From Lates calcarifer (taxonomy: Eukaryota > Chordata > Actinopteri > Centropomidae), in contig NC_066845.1 of the NCBI RefSeq assembly GCF_001640805.2, forward strand, positions 21,578,307-21,642,306: a DNA stretch of 64,000 bases, given 5' to 3'. A model generated the notes under the pieces. That model ran no database searches and was not told the DNA's origin. It saw only the letters and a list, made by a program, of their open reading frames with translations. The position numbers were made by a program, and so were the translations under genes. This document shows, one piece after another, positions 13,801 through 26,534 of this stretch. Positions within the stretch are counted from its first letter, which is position 1. Each line of letters starts with the position of its first letter.

Positions 13801-16800
13801 AAGATATTGATCCATAATCTGGATATGAAACAGTGAGCAATAAAAAGAAAAAAATATAAATCTGTCTTGTGCACTGAATTCCTTTTGAGTTAATATATTG
13901 ATTACTGTGGCTTTTTGTATACATATATTATGCATCTTATGTGTGTTTTTTTTTTTCAGCAAGGAGTGTGGAGTGCAGAGAAAGCCTTTCTGGATCAGCA
14001 GGTGTGTTTGTTACAGCAGCAGAGTCAGGAGAAGGCCAGCCGGCTGGAAGAAAGCATTGCCTCTTTAGAGACAGATAAACAGACGCTGCAGGACAGGGTG
14101 GTATGTTCTACTTCTCATTTTCTCTTCTCTTGATTTGTTAAAGATGTATGTGTAAGTTATAACACGAGGCAGAAGTTATGTTGGTAAGCTATGTTCATTC
14201 TTCCCAGGACAATGCTGAATCAGCGGCAGAATAATTGCTAATATATATATAATGTACTTGTTGTAGTGAGAGAGTATGATCTTTTTTTTTAACTTTTGAG
14301 TGTGAAAATAATTTTCTTCCTAATTCTCTTCCTGTTCCTGTGTGGTAGACTGATCTGGAGAAGCAGAGAGATGACGTGAACTCTTCACTGAGGCAGCGGA
14401 CAGAGGAGCTGGAACAGTGCAGGGTAAAAACATCTTCAACACGTTAGAGTTTTCAGCGCACATAAATACGTTTGAATGGCTTCTCAATGCATATTCTCTG
14501 CGTATATTTAGTGTTTGTAAATATGGACAGTAATGAGTTATACTGTGGGTAGTCCTCACTCTCTGTTTCTGTGTGTTCCCTCAGACGGAGCTGGACAGCC
14601 GGCAGACAGTGAGCATAGAAATCGCCAAAGCTCTGGAAGAAACCAGACGACAGAAGGAGGAGCTGCAAACACAGGTTTGTGGATAAACACACACCATGTA
14701 ATATTCACAGAATTAGAAAAGCAACAGCTGATGTAATCCCCCACAAGCCTCCACCAGTCACAAGCACATACATCAATGTGTGGGTCCATGGACCAAACAT
14801 TGACCACTCAAAGATTAAGACAGTGTAGAAGAAATTCAGAGCTGGTTTGTTTGGTGTTTGTGAAAGCATGTACTGTGTAATGACAAGTGTTTGATGTCAG
14901 GTTGGAGAGCTGGCTGCATCTCTTCAGACCTCACAGCAGGAACTGTCTACTGTCACTGAGAAGCTAGCACTGAGAGAGGAAGACATCAAAACTCTCCAGA
15001 ATGGTATGTGCATGCACGCACACACTAAATCCTTTTTGAGCAAACCTTGCCTTTCTAACCAATCACAGAAGGCCAAAGTCAAGGGTAGGAGCTCCTGATT
15101 CTTACATCAGCTGAGATGGTGAACACAAGGAGGATGTAGGTGGAGGGGTGGGTGGTGCATGAAGAAGCAGGGAGTGGGAGGGGTGTGAGGAGCAGAGTGG
15201 TTTGTCTTTGAGTCTCGTGCTAGCACTGCATATGTGTGTGTGTCTGTCTGTGTGTGTCTGTCTGTCTGTGTGTGTGTGTGTGTCTGTCTGTCTGTGACCC
15301 CCATTACTGATATATAGGAAATTCAAACTCCTCTCAGATGGTGCGTGTGTGTGTGTGTGTTGCAGAGTTGCAGTGTCGGCAAGCGTCAGTGGTCCAGCTG
15401 CAGGAGGAGGCTGAGCGGCTACGAGCCCAGCTGCAGCAGATGGAGCTGGACAGAGACTCCCAGCTGATCAGCCTGAGGAAGGAGCTGCTCAGCCAGACAC
15501 AGCAGCTAGACAGCTGCCAGGCACGGGTCAGCATTTACACATACAGTCAAAAATCAGTGAACATACTGTGCATGTTCTGATATGGAACATACACTGTTTC
15601 TTCAAAATAAGATGTAGACTTTATCATTGAAATGATATAGACTACACGGCATGTATTATATAAGTTCTACATTGGGACTGGACAACTGTTCTCGCATCAT
15701 CTGAACACCTATGAATAAGATATTACCATGTTGTTAATAAGTTGCTTGGACCTTTGTAGTGAAAATGTAATACTCAGAGCTCTCAATTCTCTCAACTGAA
15801 GCTGATTATACATCTGTCAGTCACACATAACATGTGACACCCAGGACAGGCCAGTGTTCCACTTTTGGAGCTCTCCTCATCTGTGACAGAACTATTTTAT
15901 ATTGTTCAGACTGATTAAAAAGAATTGATCCTTTGAAGTTAGGTTGAGTAATTCTACACAATTAATTTGAAAATGTTGCATTAATTTAAATGAATTAGCT
16001 TCACACTGAAGTATAAATCAAAAATACAGATTACTGTTTGCTCAATTTGACATGTTAGCTCTAGCTCAGTTTCCATCTCTTACATTCCTACACCGCATAA
16101 TGAGCTGCTGTCGCATCAGACTGCAGTTCAGAAACTATTGTTTTTGTATCATGTGTAGTTTCATCTTCTTTATGTTTGTTAGCAATATTTTGCACAAGTT
16201 CAGAACAGTAATTAGTTTTAGAAGTGTAGTAATTATCTCACATACTGAATGTGTTCTCTGTGTTCTCATTTTATCCTGTCCACTAATGTTCTGCGACAGC
16301 CTCTCCAAAAAGGCAGCTGAAACTTATGTCACTATTCGAACATGAATTGCTGATCAGTTTGTTCCGTGGTCTGGTGTGTGTTGTTCAGATCTTGTACCTG
16401 GAGGTGGAGGTGGAAACCCTGACAGAACAGCTTCACAGCCCTGAAGTGTGTGAAGAGGATCAAAATGGCAGTGTGACAGTGGATGACCTAGATCACATTC
16501 AGAAAGTCAACAGAGAGCTGGAGCAGCAGCTCAGCGACAAGAACAGGGTCAGCCATCTTTGTAGTCCCATTCTGTGTTTTCTGTAGCTTCAATTACATAT
16601 CAACTGGCTCCAAGCAGATACATTCTGTAGATGTATACATTGAAATTAATCAGTGTGATGGTGGTTGTTGTCTTGCAGACCATCAAGCAGCTGCAGCAGA
16701 GACTGGCAGAACTGAAGAGGACGCTGCAGAAAGAGCTGGTAAGACAAAATGAATCTACATTATGGTACTAATGTAGGAATATGAGTGTATGCTGAAAATT

Positions 16801-19584
16801 TCTTGATTAAGTTAGTTTGTCTGTCTTGTTTCTTATAACTGGACATAAACAAAAGGAAGCCATGTTATCTGGAGGATGTCATCTATACTTTTTTCTCCCC
16901 TGCTTTAAGATTACCATCAAGACAAAGCTGCCATTAATTAGGGCTTAACATCAAATATTATCAAAGCTTCAATATGGCCAAGTGCAATATCCAATTTTTT
17001 TTAATAAAGGTAAAATGTGTCACAACATATAAATGAAGGCTTGTTGCCTCAGCCTATAAATCATATTCTCCAGATGAAAGGGAACATGCTTGTTTGGTAC
17101 AGACCCCCATTCCCACTAAAATCATGAGTCATCACAATAGCTGTCAAAATAATTTCAGTATGATTTTTTTTTTTGGCTCATCATTCAGTCCTGCTGTGAA
17201 TGTACAGTTCAGTTATACCAACTAGAGTGTTTCTAACATCACTTGTTAGTTAGACCTGAGAGGCCTGAAATCTTGATCTGAAAAATGGAAACACAGTGTG
17301 AACTAAGTCAGAAGTATGAAAGTAAACCGTTAAACTCAGCGAAACACTCCATGAAAAAATTGTATTTGTAACTACTTTCAATTTGCCATGTTGATTAACT
17401 TAATTATTCTTTATTGGGTATTGTAGTAAGACAATAGATTCATCTTAATTTGCACAAGAAAACAATTGTGATTGTTAACATTTGCATTTCATTATAATAA
17501 GAAGCATTTGTAATATTCTGCTGGCCCATGGATGTGAACAACACATAAACACCATTCAGTCCATTACATAACCATAAATCCTAACTATGGCTCTAATGAA
17601 TATAATAATACTATTGAATCAGCTCAAAACCTATTTCAGGACTATCAGGCCAATGCATCTCTTTTTTTAAACCTTAAACATTTAACATTAAACATAAAGA
17701 ATGCATCACCATCTCCCATCTCACCCCCTTCTCCTCTCTCTCTCTCTCTCTCTCACTCACTTTCTTATCAGTCACTTTCATTTTCAGCTTTCATTTTAGT
17801 TTGTTCACACCAATTAGCCACTAACCTAACACACCTGCTATGGTGAACACATACTGGCAGTGCATGAGAGACTGTGGGCCAAGTTGACAATGTCTCTCTT
17901 ATTCAATGTGCTTGTTTAGAGAAATTACTCTCATTGGCTTTTTAAAGTTTTATTGTACACACAGTAACAACCATAGCTGTTGTCCACTGGAGTAATACAA
18001 CCATTTATTCACATCTGCTAATCTCACTCACTGGTCTCTTCAAGAACACATAAAATGGTCCTGCTCCTTAGAAATTCAGAACTGGTTTAGAACCAAGAGT
18101 CACTTGCACCAGTGCTCCCAAAAAAAATTCACATTCACACCCCAAAGTCCACACAATTTTACTCATGTGTGACTGACATTCTCACACTATTCAACTAGAT
18201 TGTACTGCATTATATTATTTTATAAAATTGTATTATTTTTCTGCACTGAGTGTAAATGTGGATGAATATTGTATGATGTCCTTCTCTGTGCTGTGTAGAA
18301 GCTAAAGCCTGAACCAGAGGCTGAGGGGAAGGAGAAGTTGCAAGAAAGCCGAGCAGAAAAACAAGAGAGGCTGTGTCCAGAGCCCCCCCCAGCATCTGCC
18401 CCGAGCCCCCCGACCTCCAACACCATGGTGACCAACACGTCAGACCTCAATGACTCACGGGAAATCAACTTTGAATATCTCAAACATGTCGTCCTCAAGT
18501 TTATGTCATCCAGAGAGGCTGAGGTAAGTGCTCAGTGCTCATTCTATAAATCCCTTCTATTCAACACTCACCAAAGCTTTTGTGTACAACACTACAGGTC
18601 TGCTGGGTATGTAGTGACTAAATGATTGACATTGGCTCTCTTACAAAGCCATTCTGAATTTGTGTGTGTTGCTCTGTCAGGCGTATCAGCTAATACGAGC
18701 TGTATCTGTGCTGCTGAACTTCACTCGTGAGGAAGAGGACATGTTGAAGCAAACTCTGGAGTACAAGGTTTGTGTTTAAGTTAGTGTATTTAGTTTTCAG
18801 CTTTGTTTCTTGAATATTGTTCTTACCATAATTTTTTTCCAAAGTTAAGATTGTTGTTGTCATTCGGGTGGAAAAGTCTCAAACATTTACACTGTCATGG
18901 GGCACTGACTGAAACTAGGTATTTGGACTGCAAATATAGACCCTGAAAAAAACTGACAGGTCAAGATCAAGATATTTTCAGCTTTATTTAACACCAGTAC
19001 TCACAATGGACTCAGGCAAGAGCCAAACCTTGACAGCTTGATTTCTTGTATTTAGAATAGTCTCTTCAGTACAAATGAAATTCACAAGCAGCTCAGATGT
19101 GTCCAGTAGAGATCGTCTACCCTTCAATCAAACAGACACACTTGTTAAACTTGAAAATGATACTGTCTTTGTCCAAATGAATTTGGAATTAATACAAATG
19201 CTTGTCTGTTTCCATCTGTAATGTCCCCTTGACCACATTCATCTAATTCAGACCTGTGTTTTGGGTCCCCTCTGACACTGCTGAGTTTGTTCTGTGTATT
19301 TGAACTGGTATTCATCAGGTTTCATCCACTGATTCATGTTGTGTTGTTAACATGTGGATCCTCTTAGAAAACAGAAGGAAAAGTTTAGGATAAGAATATG
19401 AAAATGTTCTTGTATTAAGCCCTAAATGGTACACACCACATATGTTAATTTGAGCTGGTTTTACTTCAGCTAACCTGGTTTATGGCATGTTTTGTGTTCA
19501 TAGATGTCATGGTTTGGATCCAAACCTTCTCCAAAAGGTATCATCCGGCCTTCGATCTCAGGCACCTCAACTAACTGGAGTTGA
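1805..19584 (+). CDS. GOLGA1: Golgin-97 (golgin A1), GRIP-domain coiled-coil tether of the trans-Golgi
   Basis: Golgin-97 is a peripheral trans-Golgi protein whose C-terminal GRIP domain binds ARL1-GTP and whose long coiled coil captures endosome-derived vesicles. Coding exons: 1805-1933, 5407-5497, 6668-6742, 8279-8376, 8459-8491, 9496-9624, 9894-10063, 10195-10306, 10428-10511, 10809-10934, 11320-11415, 11913-12008, 12458-12553, 13960-14100, 14349-14423, 14585-14674, 14901-15003, 15366-15526, 16389-16547, 16679-16738, 18299-18523, 18681-18767, 19504-19584. They total 2517 nt, or 838 residues, with consistent phases at every junction. The N-terminus ([12 protein letters not shown]) and the next exon (SSSRDDL...RKLEAKLS) match golgin-97. 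Residues from about 50 to 740 are heptad-rich coiled coil. The GRIP domain is near 763-812 ([14 protein letters not shown]..., with its Tyr near 768), followed by [12 protein letters not shown]. The human protein is, from memory, about 767 residues, so the coil seems longer here. Exon 14 could end at 14097 instead of 14100. Identity is confident; a few junctions may shift slightly. Confidence 0.95.
4758..5130. mobile_element. Degenerate Tc1-like transposon remnant in GOLGA1 intron 1
   Basis: The sequence from AGTGGCTTCAGAAAGTATTC through ACCCCTTCAGTTTTTGCACT and TTGTTATGTTGTAG matches, from memory, the terminal region of a Tc1-like family widespread in fish and frogs. Downstream pieces (TGAGCCTCTTTGCTTTAGCG..., GTGATCATTTGATCTTGATG) fit the same element. 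It has no intact transposase and its right boundary is vague. It lies in the first large intron of GOLGA1 and should be spliced out. Confidence 0.55.
5758..5830 (+). mobile_element. hAT-like non-autonomous element, terminal fragment
   Basis: The stretch CAGTGGTGGAAGAAGTATTC followed by AGGTCCTTTACTGAAGTAAAAG is one end of a very common fish element with CAGTGGTGGAA-type termini, which I assign to hAT from its end sequence. The opposite end of the same family appears near 58266. Only the terminal portion is recognisable. Confidence 0.45.
12855..12866 (-). promoter_or_regulatory. CTCF-like motif in GOLGA1 intron
   Basis: GCCACCTGGTGG agrees with the reverse form of the vertebrate CTCF core (GCCMYCTRSTGG). 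Occupancy cannot be judged from sequence. Confidence 0.35.
15224..15298. repeat. TG/TGTC microsatellite
   Basis: A run of TGTG and TGTC units lies in the GOLGA1 intron upstream of the exon at 15366. A second short GT run ends 15 bases or less before that exon's acceptor AG, so length changes there could affect the polypyrimidine tract. Confidence 0.85.
17730..17755. repeat. CT microsatellite
   Basis: A run of CT dinucleotides lies in the large GOLGA1 intron between exons 16679-16738 and 18299-18523. The rest of that 1.5-kb intron shows no feature I can name. Confidence 0.85.
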
Positions 19585-21710
19585 TGAGCAGCAGAAATAA
19601 CTGAAGCGGTGGAGAGAAAGGAATTAAAGGACCACCTCCAGGAGGAGAAGGTCCTTCCTGTGTGCCTCCCATCACTGAGCAGGATTCTAGCTTTAAACAG
19701 ACTCCCACAGTTTTCTCTGACACTGTGTGGGAAGAACTGTGGTTTGGGAAGGCTGCACAGTCAAAGAGATAAAGACCTATTCATAATCAGTTGTTTAAAG
19801 TGACATTATTTTCTTGGTCAGTGGTTGAGGCAGTCTGGCTTTTGACCAAATGTAATAGAGAGAAAACTGACAGATACAATATTCACACTTGAGTTTGAAG
19901 TGTCCTGAGCGTCATTTTTCTCCTCAGATATATGACACAGATCTCATGTTTTCTAGTCAGTGAAGTCACTTCTGTTTGTGTTGGAACAGAAAGCAGCTGA
20001 CTTGATGTGTCTTAACTGGACAGATGGTACAGCTTTTGATTACTGAAGGACCTTTTAGTCTGTCACTTGGTTATTGGTTATTCTTTCATTTAAATCACAG
20101 GGGATGACTCAATGAAAATGTCTCATTCTGATGCCAGTTTGGCAGTGAGAATTTATTTAATGATACCTGTCAAATGGACATAGCTCACATTGGTGTCAAA
20201 GGACCGAGTGTGTCTAAATGCAAGTCTAGATTTTATGTCCTCTGAACTAAAGCCAGTAAATTTCAGATTCAAAATTCCAAAGTTCCTAGAAAAATCAAAG
20301 AAATCCAGACTGGGATTATTGTCCAGTTGCTCCATCAAAGAAATGAGAAATGAAAAGTTTCAGATCATATCAATCATATCATTAACAGTGAAATGTAATT
20401 ACTCCCATTTCTCTTTATAAACACATTTTCCATTATTTTGCTTCCTACTGCATCACTGACACCAGCATTATAAGATGGTCTGAACTAGAGCCCGAATGAC
20501 AGGCCAAAAATCAATATTGATATTTTAGAGTTTTAAAAAATCTTATGATGGTATTCTTTTTTAATATAAACACATTACACAGACCAGCCAAGGATCCCTT
20601 AGATTTGACCAACAAAGAACTGTGACCAAGATGTGTATTGATCAGGACATTTTACAGATGGAAAATAAAAAGTAGTCAGTTCCACTTTGTTAGACAAACG
20701 TGTTTTGTAGTTTGGATGCACAGCCTGCGAGGTTCAGTTCATTGTAGGAAAAAGTCTCTTCTTTACTGGACTGGAGAAACAAAAATGGCTACCACAGCGG
20801 TCTGTTCATGCAGACTGTATTCGGTCCTTTAACACCAATAATAATGATATGGACTACATTTGACCATTTGGATAATAATAACAATGTGATAAAATAAGTG
20901 AATGCTATGTTAATGGTGACAGGACGACATGCTCTACCTTTACCTGCCTTTGCTAATGTTAATGAAAAGTACATTCCACATGTCTATTTATATATAGAAA
21001 TATGTACATACAGTATGCATTGAGAACTTTATAAATCAGTGGATGTAAATGGTTTGATGTGACAAGTTTGCAGTATTTATCATCATAGATCAGAACCCAT
21101 ACACGTTTCTCCTTCAGTCCCCAGTGTGATGTCAGTCACAACATTGTGATATTTATTTTTACGTCCGTGGGAAGCCCAGGGAATCTGCATGTCTGCTGTT
21201 AAACTGAATGGTTAAATCCCTAAAGCAGCCTGGTCAGTCTTTTACAATTCTCCTCATTTCCAAAGACCAGCACATTCTGCATTTGTATTCATTCCAGGAA
21301 TATGCATATAATGTGAAGCAAGAAACACATCGGGATGTTGTTTGTCAGAAAACTAGAAACTGATATCTGTTTTTCATTTGAAGTTGTATCTGTTAAACTC
21401 ATTCTTTGTATGCTAAGATGCAGGACTACATCTGTGAATGCAGACCTGTCATCATTCTGTGTTACAAATGAGAGGTAGCAGACTGATGTAGTGACCTAGA
21501 CTCTGCTGGGTAATATACTGTCTCCATGAGAATCAAAAGAAACAGTGAATGCACTTTTTAACCTGATTGATTTTGCTGTGCTAAGCTCTGAAACACAACT
21601 GTACAATCACTACAGCATTTGTGTCTTTTGCTCTTTATGATTTAACAATTGCTGCCAGGTTCCTTTTTCCCACATTTATTAATAATAAATCTGAAATGAT
21701 AAAATCATGT
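19585..21710 (+). other. GOLGA1: Probable GOLGA1 3' UTR with poly(A) signal at 21684-21689
   Basis: After the golgin-97 stop there is no ORF resembling a protein. The sequence is AT-rich and without clear repeats. A canonical AATAAA lies at 21684-21689 about 2.1 kb past the stop, followed by TG/T-rich sequence (TGTGTTGTGGTTTCTGG), a fair cleavage context. Shorter 3' ends are possible. In particular, no exons of ARPC5L are visible in the gap up to RPL35. Confidence 0.5.
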
Positions 21711-22079
21711 GTTGTGGTTTCTGGTTCCTGCACATGTGGTCAGAGAATTCATTTCTCAATCCTAACTTTTTTCATTTTATGTATTCATTTTATTTATTTA
21801 TCCATGTTCATCAGTATTTTTTTAAGAATCTTTTTTCAGTGGGGGGTTATTTAATTGCAAAATGTAAACAGTATACTTCGTAGACACATTTTTCATTATC
21901 GTAATGTAATCATTAGAAAGGACTTAATTTACCCAGGAAAGAAATTCTTTTTTTGATTTCCTTGATTTCTTCATTGTTTTTTTTCATATAATTGTCCTCC
22001 GTCGTGGCTCAGTCGGCTCCGTGGTGGCACCACCCGCCAGGGGCACTGTCTGCATGTTGACAAACTGGAATCAAAACCA

Positions 22080-22160
22080 ACGAAGAAGAAAATCTCCGGA
22101 AGCTACTTTTTCTGAGCACGCGGTGCGTCCGGCCTTTCCAACAGGGCACCGATAAGGAAC

Positions 22161-22163
<3 letters not shown>
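22080..22163 (+). promoter_or_regulatory. RPL35: RPL35 core promoter and TOP-like transcription start
   Basis: Just before the RPL35 start codon lies a CG-rich stretch with an ETS/GABP-like core (CCGGAAG, about 22096-22102) and a pyrimidine run CCTTTCC at 22133-22139. Vertebrate ribosomal-protein mRNAs begin at a C inside such a run (5' TOP), which ties their translation to mTOR/LARP1 signalling. If transcription starts near 22133 the 5' leader is only about 28 nt, as usual for this class. The position is inferred, not measured. Confidence 0.6.
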
Positions 22164-24333
<2,170 letters not shown>

Positions 24334-24375
24334 AGGCGTTTTCTATTGACTCAATAAAATCTGTGTAGTAGACTA
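24334..24375 (+). terminator. RPL35: RPL35 3' UTR and poly(A) signal
   Basis: A canonical AATAAA sits at 24353-24358, twenty bases after the TAA stop, and is followed by TG-rich sequence (GGTCTGTTGTGTATT). This very short 3' UTR is normal for ribosomal-protein mRNAs. Confidence 0.85.
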
Positions 24376-26534
24376 AAATGGTCTGTTGTGTATTATCTCC
24401 TCTGCAAATGTCAGAATGCTGACATTTGGGACATACAGAGCCAAATGTGATCAATAACAGTGTATTGTCATTAAATAAAGATTTGTCCAGATCAGCAGGT
24501 TTGACCTGCAGATGTAGACCATGACCCCCTGGGCAGGGATGTGCCTCCCTGGTGTCCTCAGTGTTGAGCGGTGACTTCTCATAATGGTTATTTCTTTGGG
24601 CTCCCTAGGTCTGCCCAGCAGGACACACACATTGAAGACCAGTCTGTAAATCATTAATTTAAATATTCTACTTGTTGAGTGTTAATGAGTCAGATTTTCC
24701 TGAGTAACAACCCGGGGAGGAGCAGTAACACAAGCTGCTGTGATGTTTAGACTGTTCATTTGCTCTTACAGTGGCAGACTGAGGCTCAGTCATCAAGGAG
24801 AACATGTAACTTACACCTTCAGTTCAGAAGTTATGTCTTGATTAGAACTGTACGCTCACACAGTCGACTGTTTAATGTGTTCACTGTGACTAACTGGTGG
24901 TAAACACAGCTTGTGTGTCTGTTGGTATTTAATTAAAACGTAAGTGTATGTTACAGGAGGGCAGCACCTGTCAGTCTTAGGTCTGTTATGAAGTGACATT
25001 CAGGTGCATTGTCCCCGTGAGCCTTGTACCATTTATGATCTCTGCATGAAGTGAAGTACACACAGTGAGTGAGGAGGAGTTACATACTGTTACATGAAGT
25101 TTTTTTTTTTTTTTTTTTTAATGTGAGGCCAAATAAATGAACTGATCCAACTAAATGTCCATAGAAACTTCTCAACCCACCGCTGCAGTATTTACTCAAC
25201 TTACTTGCCTTTAGTATGTTTAATATATACCAAATACTTCAATACTTGGTACTTCTACAAAGTTCACTCAACTTGTTAAATGACTTTTTCAAAGAAGCTG
25301 GGATATTAGCAGACTTCCCATCATGTATTATTTGAGTTAAAACTCAGAAACTACTCTTGAAACTTGTGTTTTTAATCCATGTGAAGATAATCATGATTGT
25401 TTCTTTTCAGAATAATCAAAACAGTGCTGATGAAAGTTAGCACTGAATTCAGTCCAGACGGCTGAAGTTTACATCAAATAAACAAGACAAAGGTTTACAC
25501 AATGTTCAGTTTTAATTCAGCTGAATAAGATTTGAAAGTTCAAAGAGCAAATGAACACATCTAAATCAACCAAACTAAATCAAGGCTCTGCACAACATGT
25601 AATATTTAATTAAGATGACATTAGAACACAAGAACAACTTTCAGGCCTTTCACTTGTACTTTTAAGTTGAAACAACAGTTATATTTTACAGTGAGTGTCC
25701 ATCACACTTCGTCCTCTTGAGAGCCTGAATATTCTCATTCAATCGTAATCTTCCCATCAGATTTTAGTTTTTCATGTGTATTTCACATAGTTTTAAGTCA
25801 ATGAGTAATTAAAAGGGCAGTCGACTGGTTTTATATGAACATTGAGTATTACTGCTCCTGTGGAAACAGTAGCAGGATGTCCTCTGCATCTGTATCCCAG
25901 CTTTGCCTGAGAAAATAACCCTGATGATGTCACAGTGATGTCAACAACATTTGGTTTGGAGACTACAAATCAGTAACAGAGAAACCATGTTAACCAATGT
26001 CAGGTGAGGAGTTTGAAACATCAGAGACAGGGGGAGGGTCTAATCATAGATACTAATGAGTTGCATTATGGGAAGTGTTGGCCCATTGTTGTAGCAGTTT
26101 GGATATGTCAGCCTCTGCTCATTGTGAACATTTTTTTAAAATTTACCTCCCCCCATGTTTTCAGACTTAAGACTTAAGTCTGTCTAATGACATATCTTCC
26201 TCTGTGTCCTCAGCTCTTGTATGTGCTGTTACCATCTGATGTCTGTTACCAGGCCTTACCGAGGACAGCTTTCATCAGAACTACCATAGTCATTTAATAC
26301 CTATATGTGATAATGGGATTCTGTAACACAAGCCCTAAGGAGCAGCATGCAGGCCTGTGTCTTGTTGCATTTAGAAAGACACTGATCTGAGCACAGTGGG
26401 CTTTAGGAATGCCAGGAATGGCAATCACCTTTATTCTAATTACTTTCCTACTATCACCATGCTGTCAGCTGCTCTTTGGTTACCTAACAACACACAACCT
26501 GACACTGTTCTCTGCTCAGCTGCGCTCTGTCACC
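24376..26534. other. Intergenic stretch between RPL35 and the receptor-like gene
   Basis: I see no coding exon here. It is AT-rich with a poly(T) run at 25100-25119 and no repeat I can name. The promoter of the receptor-like gene downstream should lie in its last few hundred bases, but I find no convincing TATA box or CpG island there. Confidence 0.5.
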
